Source of the DNA: Mycolicibacterium agri | GTDB taxonomy: Bacteria; Actinomycetota; Actinomycetes; Mycobacteriales; Mycobacteriaceae | NCBI RefSeq assembly: GCF_002553505.1 | Contig: NZ_PDCP01000028.1 | Span: 1-64,000, forward strand | Length of the DNA stretch: 64,000 nt | Direction of reading: 5' to 3' | Shown: one piece after another, positions 17,342-28,832 of the stretch | Layout of the letters: the number at the start of each line of letters is the position of its first letter | Numbering within the stretch: the first letter of the stretch is position 1 | Notes under the pieces: model-generated | Seen by the model: the letters and a program-made list of their open reading frames with translations, nothing else | What the model was told of the DNA's origin: nothing | The model's database searches: none | Translations under genes and position numbers: made by a program

Positions 17342-17401
17342 GCGAGCGTGCGCGAAATCGCACAAAACATCGGCGTGTCCGCTGCAGACACGCCCGCTCG
17401 C
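17342..17401 (-). repeat. 60-bp nested palindrome, copy B (inverted)
   Basis: This is a reverse-orientation relative of copy A, with matching arms GCGAGCGTGCG and CGCCCGCTCGC and the inner CGTGTCCGCTGCAGACACG. It is separated from A by 82 bp with no gene. A and B together can form a large stem between two convergent genes. Confidence 0.85.
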
Positions 17402-17422
17402 CGAAAATGAGTGAGGGGGTGG

Positions 17423-18304
17423 TCAGCCGCGGAAGCCCGGGCCGCGGCGGCGGAGGTAGCGCTCGAACTCGGCGGCCAGGGCGTCGCCGTCGATCTTGCC
17501 CAGCGCCTCGGTCATGTCGACCTCGGCGTCGCCGCGCTGTTCGAGGGATGCCACATAGTCGGCGATCTCCTCGTCCTCGGCGGTCATCTCGCTGACCGCC
17601 TGCTCCCACTCCTCTGCCTGGCTCGGCAGATCGCCCAGCGGCACCTCGATGTCGAGGACGTCCTCGACCCTGCGCAGCAGCGCCACCGTGGCCTTTGGGT
17701 TGGGCGGCTGCGAGACGTAGTGGGGGATTGCGGCCCAGAAGGTCACCGCGGGGATGCCCGCGGCGACGCAGGCGTCCTGGAACACGCCAGCGATACCGGT
17801 CGGGCCTTCGTAGCGGGTCTCTTCCAGCCCGAAGAACTGAGCCGAATCGGGGGAGTAGGCCGCGCCCGACACCGGGACGGGCCGCGTGTGCGGCGTGTCC
17901 GCCAGCAGCGCGCCGAGAATGACGACGGTGTCGACGTTGAGCTTGTCGGCGATCGCCAGCAGCTCGGCGCAGAATGTGCGCCACTTCATATTGGGTTCGA
18001 CGCCGTGCATCAACACGATGTCGCGATTGGATCCTGGCGGGCGGCAGTGCGAGATGTGCATCGACGGCCAGACGAGCTCGCGGGTCACGCCGTCGATCTG
18101 CCGGATGACCGGGCGATTGACCTGGTAGTCGTAGTAGGACTCGTCGTCGATCTCGATGATCGGCTCGGCCTCCCAGATCGCGTCCAGGTGCTCGAGCGCG
18201 TCGCTGGCGGCGTCACCAGCGTCGTTCCACCCTTCGAACGCTGCAATCACGACCGTGTTGCGCAGTTCGGGCAGTTCGCGTCCGCTCGATTTCGCCGCCG
18301 TCAC
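17423..18304 (-). CDS. PAC2 family protein
   Basis: The 293-aa protein of the proteasome-assembly-chaperone-2-like family corresponds, from memory, to Rv2125. The sequence starts VTAAKSSGRELPELRNTVV and has the family's FEGWNDAGDAAS, WPSMHISHCRPPG, LLADTPHTRP and GIAGVFQDAC stretches. It ends with a charged C-terminus. The bacterial role is not established. Although the family name suggests a link with the proteasome genes 38 kb away, no functional connection can be read here. The GTG at 18304 is chosen because TACGCT lies 6 nt upstream. Confidence 0.85.
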   Translation of the reverse strand: MTAAKSSGRELPELRNTVVIAAFEGWNDAGDAASDALEHLDAIWEAEPIIEIDDESYYDYQVNRPVIRQIDGVTRELVWPSMHISHCRPPGSNRDIVLMHGVEPNMKWRTFCAELLAIADKLNVDTVVILGALLADTPHTRPVPVSGAAYSPDSAQFFGLEETRYEGPTGIAGVFQDACVAAGIPAVTFWAAIPHYVSQPPNPKATVALLRRVEDVLDIEVPLGDLPSQAEEWEQAVSEMTAEDEEIADYVASLEQRGDAEVDMTEALGKIDGDALAAEFERYLRRRGPGFRG

Positions 18305-18310
18305 AACTTC

Positions 18311-18316
18311 AGCGTA
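18311..18316 (-). promoter_or_regulatory. -10 element TACGCT before the PAC2 gene
   Basis: On the minus strand, TACGCT ends 6 nt before the GTG at 18304. No ribosome-binding site fits in between, so a leaderless transcript is likely. It faces away from metH in a 169-bp divergent region. Confidence 0.5.
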
Positions 18317-18461
18317 AGGCCTGAGGGGTGGAAAGGAGCCGCCATGGCCCGGCGCCGGCGCGTGTTTGACGGCGCCCCGATGTGCGACGCTCCGTTTACG
18401 CCGTTGACCAGGAGCGATCTGCAAACGCGCGTTGACCGGCGGGCCGTTTGCATAGACCGAC

Positions 18462-18467
18462 TACCCT
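18462..18467 (+). promoter_or_regulatory. -10 element TACCCT before metH
   Basis: TACCCT ends 6 nt before the GTG of metH at 18474. The transcript would be leaderless, which leaves no room for a cobalamin riboswitch in a 5' UTR. Confidence 0.5.
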
Positions 18468-18473
18468 GACTAT

Positions 18474-22049
<3,576 letters not shown>

Positions 22050-22072
22050 TGCGTCCGGGATGTCAAAAACGT

Positions 22073-22882
22073 CTAGGTCGGGGCGAACTGGGCGGCGTTC
22101 TGACGCGCCCACTGCGCTACTGACTGAGCCGGCGTTCCGGTGAGCTCTTCGACCAGCTGATTGGCCTGCTGAGGGACGTCGACGCCACTTGCGATCTGAT
22201 CGAGATACCAGCGTGCGTACTCGCCCATGGCAGGCCGCAGAGCCTTCTCCGCCTCTTCCCGGCCGCACTGCTCGTATTTCACCTCGACGCCGATCCCGAC
22301 GCCGATCTGCTCGGCGATCTGGGCGCGGGTCAGTGCGTCAGGACCGGTGATGGGGTACAGCTTCCCGAAGTGGGTCTGCTCCGGCCGGGCAAGCAGCGTC
22401 GCGGCGACGCGCGCGATGTCGTCCATCGTGATGGGTGCCTCGACGGTCGTCGGGTACGGCTCGCGGACCGTTCGGGTCGCGCGGATCTGCTCGGCCCAGA
22501 TGGTGAAATTGTCGATGAACTCGCCCGGCCCGAGTTGGATGTTGACGAGGCCCGATGCCGCAATTTGATCGGCGTGTTCCTGCCAGTGCCCGCTGCCGGA
22601 CAGGGCAACCACGTACTGCACGTTTGCCGCGTTCGCCGCTTCGAGTGTGGCCGAAAGTGTCCTGGGCAAAGGCGCCAGATACATCCGCTCGACGCCCTCC
22701 AGCGCGGCGGGCAGTGTCTCGGGCTTGCCGAGATAGCCGACAACCGGTGTGACGCCATCGGGCAGGTCGGCCTTGGCCGGGTCGGTCGTCAGCGCACGGA
22801 TGTCGTTGGCTCCCAGGTCGATCAGGTGATCGACAATGCGTCGTCCGATGTTTCCAGTGGCCCCGGTCACAAGAATCGTCAT
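22073..22882 (-). CDS. NmrA-like NAD(P)-binding protein
   Basis: The 269-aa atypical short-chain reductase fold has the glycine-rich VTGATGNIGRRIVDHL at the N-terminus and lacks a YxxxK catalytic pair. NmrA/HSCARG relatives act as redox sensors or as quinone or ether reductases. The segment GPGEFIDNFTIWAEQIR and the PITMDDIARVAA stretch are typical. It is convergent with metH. Its start is only 39 bp from the divergent HAD gene. Confidence 0.85.
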   Translation of the reverse strand: MTILVTGATGNIGRRIVDHLIDLGANDIRALTTDPAKADLPDGVTPVVGYLGKPETLPAALEGVERMYLAPLPRTLSATLEAANAANVQYVVALSGSGHWQEHADQIAASGLVNIQLGPGEFIDNFTIWAEQIRATRTVREPYPTTVEAPITMDDIARVAATLLARPEQTHFGKLYPITGPDALTRAQIAEQIGVGIGVEVKYEQCGREEAEKALRPAMGEYARWYLDQIASGVDVPQQANQLVEELTGTPAQSVAQWARQNAAQFAPT

Positions 22883-22904
22883 GATTTCACGCTAACTCGG
22901 ACCC

Positions 22905-22917
22905 GTGACACAATCGC
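22905..22917 (+). promoter_or_regulatory. Promoter-like 13-mer GTGACACAATCGC before the HAD gene
   Basis: The hexamer CACAAT (22909-22914) ends 7 nt before the GTG at 22922. The identical 13-mer occurs at 25160-25172 before hisE, with almost the same distance to a GTGAAG start. Confidence 0.5.
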
Positions 22918-22921
22918 GGAT

Positions 22922-23605
22922 GTGAAGGCGGTGCTGTGGGATATGGATGGCACCCTCATCGACTCCGAAAAACTCTGGGATATCTCCCTGGCTGCGCTCT
23001 ACGAACGGCTCGGCGGCGAACTGACTCCCGCGGTTAGAGAGTCGATGGTGGGCAGTGTCGCGGAGGACACCATCCGGATCGTCTATGACGACCTCGGTTT
23101 GGAATTCGACCCGGCCGCGATGGCCGAGTCCAACCGGTGGCTTCGCGACTACACCGCAGACCTGTTCGAGGAAGGTCTGCCATGGTGTGAGGGCGCCAAG
23201 GAGTTGCTGGACGAGCTGGCCGCCGAGCGCATCCCGATGGCGTTGGTGACCAATACCGAGCGCGTTCTCACCGATCGCGCGCTCAACAGCATTGGCCGCC
23301 ATTATTTCTCGGTCACGGTGTGCGGTGACGAAGTGGCAAAGGGCAAGCCAGCGCCGGACCCGTACATGCGTGCCGCAGCGTTGCTGAGCCTTGCGCCGGA
23401 GGACTGCCTGGCTGTCGAGGACTCGGTCACCGGAACTGCCGCGGCCGAGCGCGCCGGGTGCCCGGTGTTGGTGGTGCCCAACGATGTAGCGGTGCCAGGC
23501 GGCCCGCGCCGTCGTCACGCGTCGTCGCTGGCCGAATTCAGCGTCGATGACCTGCGTGCCGTTCATTCACAACTGATTACGCAGTTTGAAGAACGGACCG
23601 CCTGA
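22922..23605 (+). CDS. HAD-family hydrolase (phosphoglycolate phosphatase/beta-PGM-like)
   Basis: The 227-aa haloacid-dehalogenase phosphatase contains motif I DMDGTLIDSE, motif II in VTNTERVLTD, motif III lysine in GKPAPDPYM and motif IV EDSVTGTAAAERAG. A helical cap lies between motifs I and II, as in subclass IA. The substrate is not predictable. The GTG at 22922 is chosen because the nucleophile motif falls at residues 8-10 and a CACAAT -10 element precedes it. Confidence 0.88.
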   Translation: MKAVLWDMDGTLIDSEKLWDISLAALYERLGGELTPAVRESMVGSVAEDTIRIVYDDLGLEFDPAAMAESNRWLRDYTADLFEEGLPWCEGAKELLDELAAERIPMALVTNTERVLTDRALNSIGRHYFSVTVCGDEVAKGKPAPDPYMRAAALLSLAPEDCLAVEDSVTGTAAAERAGCPVLVVPNDVAVPGGPRRRHASSLAEFSVDDLRAVHSQLITQFEERTA

Positions 23606-23624
23606 CTGGGCGTTTGTGATCTAA

Positions 23625-23640
23625 TGTGACGTCTATCACG
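23625..23640 (+). promoter_or_regulatory. CRP/Crp-like operator TGTGACGTCTATCACG
   Basis: This 16-bp site fits the CRP consensus TGTGA-N6-TCACA with one mismatch at the last base. It ends 22 bp before the sugar-porter ATG. Mycobacteria have CRP-family regulators with this consensus (for example Rv3676). Its position near the start could repress or activate transcription. Confidence 0.55.
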
Positions 23641-23662
23641 CAACGCTGCGGAAGGGCGTCCC

Positions 23663-25117
23663 ATGACTCACGGACCCGCGGGTGAAGCCACATCAGGCGT
23701 CGATTACGAAGAATCCGAACACAGCGGCCGTGTCGTCCTGATCGCCTCCGTAGCGGCCCTCGGCGGCCTGCTGTTCGGGTATGACAGTGCGGTCATCAAC
23801 GGCGCCGTGGCGGCCGTGGAGGACCACTTCGCGATCAGCAAGGGCGTGACCGGTGCTGCGGTCGCGGCGGCGTTGATCGGCGCCGCGCTCGGCGCGGTCG
23901 TCGCGGGCCGGCTTGCGGACAAGATCGGCCGGCTGTCGGTGATGAAGATCGCCGCGCTGCTGTTCTTGATCAGCGCGTTCGGCACGGGTCTTGCGGCCAA
24001 CGTCGGGATGTTCGCATTCTTCCGGGTGGTCGGCGGTATCGGTGTCGGTGTCGCGTCGGTCATCGCGCCGGCCTACATCGCCGAGACATCCCCGCCGCGG
24101 ATCCGCGGCCGGCTGGGGTCGCTGCAGCAGCTGGCGATCGTCAGCGGCATCTTCGTCTCACTGGCCATCGACGCGCTGCTGGCGCACCTGGCCGGCGGCT
24201 CGCGTGAGGTGCTGTGGCTGGGCATGGAGGCGTGGCGCTGGATGTTCGTCGTGATGGCGGTTCCCGCAGTCGTGTACGGCGCGCTGGCCTTCACGATTCC
24301 CGAGTCACCGCGTTATCTCGTTGCGACATACCGGATTCCGGAAGCACGTAGGGTGCTGACGAGACTGCTCGGCGAGAAGAACCTGGAATTGACGATCACC
24401 CGAATCCAGGAATCCTTGAAGGCGGAAAAGCCGCCGTCCTGGGCTGATTTGAAGAAGCCGACCGGTGGCATCTACGGCATCGTCTGGGTCGGCGTCTTCC
24501 TGTCGATCTTCCAGCAGTTCGTCGGCATCAACGTGATCTTCTACTACTCGAATGTCCTGTGGGAGGCCGTCGGGTTCGGCGAGAGCCAGGCGTTCATCAT
24601 CACGGTGATCACGTCGGTGACGAACATCGCGACCACGCTCATCGCGATCGCGCTGATCGACAAGGTCGGGCGCAAGCCGCTGCTGCTCGTCGGCTCCACC
24701 GGCATGGCGATCACCTTGGGCACGATGGCGGTGATTTTCGGCACAGCCCCCGTCGTAGACGGGCAGCCGCATCTGGAGGGCGCCGCGGGGCCGATCGCCC
24801 TGATCGCGGCGAATCTGTTCGTGGTGTCCTTCGGCATGTCGTGGGGCCCGGTGGTGTGGGTGTTGCTCGGCGAGATGTTCCCCAACCGCATCCGCGGCGC
24901 TGCCCTCGGCCTCGCGGCCGCTGCCCAGTGGGTCGCCAACTGCGCGATCACCGCGTCCTTCCCGGCGCTGGGCGACTTCTCGTTGGGCATCGCCTACGGC
25001 TTCTACGCCATCTGCGCGGTGCTGTCGTTCCTGTTCGTGTGGCGCTGGGTCGAGGAGACCAAGGGCAAGCACCTGGAGGATATGCACGCCGAGGCGCACG
25101 TCACCCCGGCGCACTGA
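23663..25117 (+). CDS. MFS sugar porter (sugar:H+ symporter)
   Basis: The 484-aa membrane protein has 12 predicted helices. The sugar-porter marks are GYDSAVINGAV in helix 1, GRLADKIGR after helix 2, PESPRYLV after helix 6, the QQFVGINVIFYYSN sugar-binding helix 7, DKVGRKPLL in the repeat-2 loop and VEETKGKHLEDM at the end. It resembles XylE/GalP-type proton symporters. The exact sugar is unknown. A CRP-like site just upstream suggests control by cAMP. Confidence 0.92.
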   Translation: MTHGPAGEATSGVDYEESEHSGRVVLIASVAALGGLLFGYDSAVINGAVAAVEDHFAISKGVTGAAVAAALIGAALGAVVAGRLADKIGRLSVMKIAALLFLISAFGTGLAANVGMFAFFRVVGGIGVGVASVIAPAYIAETSPPRIRGRLGSLQQLAIVSGIFVSLAIDALLAHLAGGSREVLWLGMEAWRWMFVVMAVPAVVYGALAFTIPESPRYLVATYRIPEARRVLTRLLGEKNLELTITRIQESLKAEKPPSWADLKKPTGGIYGIVWVGVFLSIFQQFVGINVIFYYSNVLWEAVGFGESQAFIITVITSVTNIATTLIAIALIDKVGRKPLLLVGSTGMAITLGTMAVIFGTAPVVDGQPHLEGAAGPIALIAANLFVVSFGMSWGPVVWVLLGEMFPNRIRGAALGLAAAAQWVANCAITASFPALGDFSLGIAYGFYAICAVLSFLFVWRWVEETKGKHLEDMHAEAHVTPAH

Positions 25118-25159
25118 AGCCTGGTCGGCGGAAACCCGCGTGACCGGCGCGGCGGGCGC

Positions 25160-25172
25160 GTGACACAATCGC
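25160..25172 (+). promoter_or_regulatory. Promoter-like 13-mer GTGACACAATCGC at hisE
   Basis: It is identical to the 13-mer at 22905-22917. CACAAT at 25164-25169 would place the transcription start at or near the GTG at 25178. If so, the sequence annotated as the first six hisE codons is promoter. Confidence 0.4.
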
Positions 25173-25441
25173 CTGCCGTGAAGACCTTCGACGCGCTGTT
25201 CGCCGAATTGAGCGAAAAGGCGCGCACCCGGCCTGCCGGCAGCGGCACCGTCGCCGCCCTCGACGGCGGCCTCCACGGCCTCGGCAAGAAAATCCTCGAA
25301 GAGGCCGGCGAGGTCTGGCTGGCCGCCGAGCACGAGGACGACGACGCGCTGGCCGAGGAGATCAGCCAGTTGCTGTACTGGACGCAGGTGCTGATGATCG
25401 CCCGCGGCCTGACCCTCAACGACGTGTACGGGAAGCTATGA
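25160..25441 (+). CDS. hisE: Phosphoribosyl-ATP pyrophosphatase
   Basis: The 93-aa enzyme of the MazG-like all-alpha fold hydrolyses PR-ATP to PR-AMP in histidine synthesis. The signature KILEEAGEVWLAAEHEDDD and EEISQLLYW are clear. The GTG at 25160 gives the length that I recall for the M. tuberculosis protein. The second in-frame GTG at 25178 (VKTFDALFAEL) lies 8 nt after CACAAT and could be the true leaderless start, giving 87 aa. The stop overlaps the hisG ATG (ATGA). Confidence 0.93.
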   Translation: MTQSPAVKTFDALFAELSEKARTRPAGSGTVAALDGGLHGLGKKILEEAGEVWLAAEHEDDDALAEEISQLLYWTQVLMIARGLTLNDVYGKL

Positions 25442-26298
25442 ACGGCATGCTTCGCGTCGCGGTGCCCAACAAAGGCACGTTGAGTGAGCCGGCCGCCGAG
25501 ATCCTCTCCGAGGCGGGCTACCGGCGCCGCACCGACCCCAAGGATCTGACGGTCATCGACCCCGTCAACAATGTCGAGTTCTTCTTCCTGCGGCCGAAGG
25601 ACATCGCCATTTACGTCGGATCGGGGCAGCTTGATTTCGGTATCACCGGTCGGGATCTGGCCGCCGAATCCGATGCGCCAGTCCGCGAACGGTTGGCGCT
25701 GGGCTTCGGCACGTCAACGTTCCGGTATGCCGCACCCAAGGGCAGCGACTGGACGGTCGCCGATCTGGCCGGCAAGCGCATCGCCACCGCATTTCCCAAT
25801 CTGGTCCGAAAAGATCTGGCGGCCAGGGGAATCGAGGCCACCGTCATCCGGCTTGACGGTGCGGTGGAGATCTCTGTGGCGCTCGGAGTGGCCGACGCTA
25901 TCGCCGACGTGGTCGGTTCCGGGCGCACGCTGGGCCTGCACGGCCTGGTCGCATTCGGTGAGCCGCTGTGCGATTCGGAAGCCGTGCTGATCGAAAACAC
26001 ACACCCCAGCGACGACAACGCCGCCGCCCGCGACCAACTGGTGGGCCGCGTGCAAGGCGTGGTGTTCGGCCAGCAGTACCTGATGCTGGACTACGACTGC
26101 CCGCGCAGCGTTCTGGACGCCGCCACCGCTGTCACACCGGGTTTGGAGTCGCCGACCATCGCGCCACTGGCGGATCCAGCGTGGGTGGCGGTGCGCGCAC
26201 TGGTTCCGCGCCGCGACGTCAACGCGATCATGGACGAACTCGCGGCCATCGGCGCCAAGGCAATACTGGCCTCCGACATCAGGTTCTGCCGGTTCTGA
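25438..26298 (+). CDS. hisG: ATP phosphoribosyltransferase (long form)
   Basis: The 286-aa enzyme carries out the first committed step of histidine synthesis. Visible are LRVAVPNKGTLSEPA, the PRPP-binding ADAIADVVGSGRTL and a C-terminal regulatory ACT-like domain (SPTIAPLADPAWVAVRALVP), which marks the long, histidine-inhibited form that works without HisZ. It is coupled to hisE through the ATGA overlap. Confidence 0.96.
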   Translation: MNGMLRVAVPNKGTLSEPAAEILSEAGYRRRTDPKDLTVIDPVNNVEFFFLRPKDIAIYVGSGQLDFGITGRDLAAESDAPVRERLALGFGTSTFRYAAPKGSDWTVADLAGKRIATAFPNLVRKDLAARGIEATVIRLDGAVEISVALGVADAIADVVGSGRTLGLHGLVAFGEPLCDSEAVLIENTHPSDDNAAARDQLVGRVQGVVFGQQYLMLDYDCPRSVLDAATAVTPGLESPTIAPLADPAWVAVRALVPRRDVNAIMDELAAIGAKAILASDIRFCRF

Positions 26299-26364
26299 TT
26301 CAGCCGGTGCCCCATCCGTCTGCGTGTTAGCGTCCGGATGTCCGTCCACGGTCCGGAGGTCCGC

Positions 26365-26865
26365 ATGACGTATTTCCTGGTTTTGCTGTTCGCCCTGCTG
26401 ATCGGTGTCGTCGCCGGTCTACGTGCACTGACCGCTCCCGCGGCGGCCGCCTGGGCGGCAGCGCTGGGCTGGATAAACCTCGACGGCACCTGGGCAGAGT
26501 GGATGGCGCATCCCGTCACGGTCACGGTGTTGACGATCCTGGCGTTGGGGGAGTTGGTTTCCGACCAGTTGCCGAACACACCGAGCAGGCGGGTGGCGAT
26601 GCAGTTCGGTGCCAGGCTGGCGACCGGGGGATTCGCGGCGGCCGTGCTCGCCACGGGTGCCGTTCTGAATCCGACCGCGTGGGTTGTCGTCGGGGCGATC
26701 GGCGCCGGTTTGATCGGCGCGGTCGCGGGCACGCTCGGAGGTGCGGAGGCACGTCAACGCCTCGTCGCAGCCATCGGCGGACGAGATCTGCCGATCGCAC
26801 TCATCGAGGACGTCGTCGCGGTCGTCGCCGGATTTGTCGTCGTCGGATTGGCATCGGTCATCTAA
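26365..26865 (+). CDS. DUF4126 family membrane protein
   Basis: The 166-aa protein has four to five hydrophobic segments, including an N-terminal YFLVLLFALLIGVVAGLRAL, a charged loop SDQLPNTPSRRVAMQFGAR and a C-terminal helix. The ATG at 26365 has a clear GGAGGT site. An upstream in-frame ATG at 26338 is weaker. It corresponds, from memory, to Rv2120c beside hisG. Function is unknown. The stop at 26863-26865 abuts the next ATG with no gap. It marks the left edge of the accessory block. Confidence 0.82.
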   Translation: MTYFLVLLFALLIGVVAGLRALTAPAAAAWAAALGWINLDGTWAEWMAHPVTVTVLTILALGELVSDQLPNTPSRRVAMQFGARLATGGFAAAVLATGAVLNPTAWVVVGAIGAGLIGAVAGTLGGAEARQRLVAAIGGRDLPIALIEDVVAVVAGFVVVGLASVI

Positions 26866-28251
26866 ATGGCTACGGGCACAGAGCACTTCGACGCGATCAT
26901 CGTCGGTGCAGGCCAGGCTGGACCGCCGCTGGCGGGCCGACTGACTGCGGCAGGGCACACCGTTGCCGTCATCGAACGCAAGCTGGTCGGCGGCACCTGC
27001 GTGAACTACGGCTGCATTCCGACCAAGACGATGGTGGCCAGCGCCCACGCCGCGCAGACCGCCCGCCGCGGCGCCGAATATGGCGTCGGTACAGGGGATG
27101 TCGCTGTCGACATGACGAAAGTCAAAGCGCGCAAAGACAAGGTCATGACCGATGACCGCAACGGCGTCGAGTCGTGGCTCGAAGGTATGGACAACTGCAC
27201 GCTCATCTATGGGCATGCTCGTTTCGAGGACCCGCACACAATCCGCGTCGGCGACCGGCTGCTGCACGGCGAAAAGATCTTTCTCAACGTCGGTGGACGG
27301 GCGGTCGTACCCGACATGCCCGGACTCGACGAGATCGACTACATGACCAATGTCGGCATCCTCGAACTCGATACGCTGCCCGAGCACCTCGTCATCGTGG
27401 GCGGCAGCTACATCGGCCTGGAGTTCGCGCAGATGTACCGGCGCTTCGGCGCCCGCGTCACCGTCATCGAGCGCGGTCCGCGCCTGACCTCGCGAGAAGA
27501 CGAGGACGTCTCGGCGGCCATCAAAGAGATCCTCGAAAACGAAGGGATCGCGGTCGAACTCAACGCGAACTCGATCTCGTTCAACAAGCGGGACAACGGC
27601 TTCGAGGTTACACCACGCGCTGCGGTGGACCCCATCACCGGCTCGCATCTGCTGATCGCCGTCGGGCGGCGCCCCAACACCGACGAACTCGGCCTGGAGA
27701 AAGCGGGCGTGCAGACCGACGAGCGCGGCCACATCGTCGTCGACGACCACTGCCGCACCAACGTCGACCACATCTGGGCGATGGGCGACTGCAACGGGCG
27801 TGGGGCGTTCACCCACACGTCCTACAACGACTTCGAGATCGTCGCCGCCAACCTCCTGGACAACGATCCGCGCCGGATCAGCGACCGCGTGCCCACCTAC
27901 GCGCTCTACATCGACCCGCCGCTGGGCCGGGCGGGCATGACGGTCGACCAGGTGCGCAAGTCAGGCCGAAAAGCGTTGGTGGGCAAGCGGCCGATGACCC
28001 GCGTCGGGCGGGCGGTCGAGAAGGGCGAGACCCAGGGCTTCATGAAGGTCGTCGTCGACGCCGACACCAAGGAGATTCTCGGTGCGGCCATCCTCGGTGT
28101 CGGCGGCGACGAGGTCATCCACTCCATCCTCGACGTCATGTCGGCCAAGGATCCCTACACCGCGATTTCACGCACCATGCACATCCACCCGACGGTCAGC
28201 GAGCTGGTGCCGACGATGCTGCAGGAGATGACGCCGCTCGACCAAGGTTGA
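26866..28251 (+). CDS. FAD-containing pyridine nucleotide-disulfide oxidoreductase (MerA-like)
   Basis: The 461-aa class I flavoprotein reductase has an N-terminal FAD motif GAGQAGPPLAG, redox-active C45 and C50 in GGTCVNYGCIPTK, an NAD(P) motif VGGSYIGLEFAQ and FAD motif IWAMGDCNGRGAFTHTSYND. The C-terminal HIHPTVSELVPTM carries the His-Glu pair of this family. It lacks the metal-binding NmerA domain and the vicinal C-terminal cysteines of true mercuric reductase, so the substrate is probably a disulfide, quinone or other acceptor. The last 56 bp overlap the convergent flavodoxin gene. Confidence 0.85.
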   Translation: MATGTEHFDAIIVGAGQAGPPLAGRLTAAGHTVAVIERKLVGGTCVNYGCIPTKTMVASAHAAQTARRGAEYGVGTGDVAVDMTKVKARKDKVMTDDRNGVESWLEGMDNCTLIYGHARFEDPHTIRVGDRLLHGEKIFLNVGGRAVVPDMPGLDEIDYMTNVGILELDTLPEHLVIVGGSYIGLEFAQMYRRFGARVTVIERGPRLTSREDEDVSAAIKEILENEGIAVELNANSISFNKRDNGFEVTPRAAVDPITGSHLLIAVGRRPNTDELGLEKAGVQTDERGHIVVDDHCRTNVDHIWAMGDCNGRGAFTHTSYNDFEIVAANLLDNDPRRISDRVPTYALYIDPPLGRAGMTVDQVRKSGRKALVGKRPMTRVGRAVEKGETQGFMKVVVDADTKEILGAAILGVGGDEVIHSILDVMSAKDPYTAISRTMHIHPTVSELVPTMLQEMTPLDQG

Positions 28252-28831
28252 ACTGGCGCGTCACCAACGCGACGCGGTGGCCGAGGTGCCGGCACGTCCG
28301 CACATCGGACGGGTGAACCTGGTCCGGATTGGCGTCGACGTTGGTCTGCGCCCCGGCGCCAAGGAAGAAGCCCAGCCGGTTGAGGTCGTCCTCGGTGGAG
28401 GTGGACGTGTTCCAGCCGGCGCTCAAACCCAAGCTGACCCAATGCATATGGTGCTGCGCGGCGAACACCGCCAGCGACATCAGGGTGTTGAGCTTGTCGC
28501 CGCTCTTGCCGCCGGAGTTGGTGAATCCCGCGGCCACCTTGTCACGCCACGTGCCGTTCATGCACCGCCGTCCGGTCTGCTCGGCGAAGGCCTGAAATGC
28601 CGCTGACACATTGCCCATGTAGGTGGCGCTGCCGAAGATGATGGCGTCGGCCCCATCGAGGACGTCCCAGTGCCCGTCGGCCATGTTGTCGACGGAGATC
28701 ATCGTGACGTGAGCGCCGGCGTCGGTGGCGCCGGCGGCAACGGCTTCGGCCAGGGTAGCGGTGTGGCCGAAGCCTGAATGATAGGCGACCGCGACGGATG
28801 GCGCGGCAACGTGAGATCCATTGTGTATCAT
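28196..28831 (-). CDS. Flavodoxin/NAD(P)H:quinone oxidoreductase-like protein
   Basis: The 211-aa WrbA-like FMN protein starts MIHNGSHVAAPSVAVAYHSG. It has the FMN-phosphate loop HSGFGHTATLAEAVAAGA, GSATYMGNVSAAF and the GGKSGDKLNTLMSL/SLGLSAGWNTSTS FMN isoalloxazine region. Its ATG is one base from the upstream SRPBCC gene's TAA, so it is the last gene of an ArsR-SRPBCC-flavodoxin operon. The final ~18 residues (FNLGRAASSPAASSAPAR) are encoded opposite the flavoprotein gene and may be a recent read-through extension. Confidence 0.82.
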   Translation of the reverse strand: MIHNGSHVAAPSVAVAYHSGFGHTATLAEAVAAGATDAGAHVTMISVDNMADGHWDVLDGADAIIFGSATYMGNVSAAFQAFAEQTGRRCMNGTWRDKVAAGFTNSGGKSGDKLNTLMSLAVFAAQHHMHWVSLGLSAGWNTSTSTEDDLNRLGFFLGAGAQTNVDANPDQVHPSDVRTCRHLGHRVALVTRQFNLGRAASSPAASSAPAR

Positions 28832-28832
28832 G

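Noticed and set aside
18305..18473. Possible cobalamin riboswitch upstream of metH
   Set aside because: A -10 hexamer lies 6 nt before the start, so there is no leader. No B12-box sequence was seen, and the 169-bp gap is shared with a divergent promoter.
26866..28251. Mercuric reductase (merA) call
   Set aside because: No NmerA domain, no C-terminal vicinal cysteines and no mer operon genes nearby. Only superfamily membership is supported.
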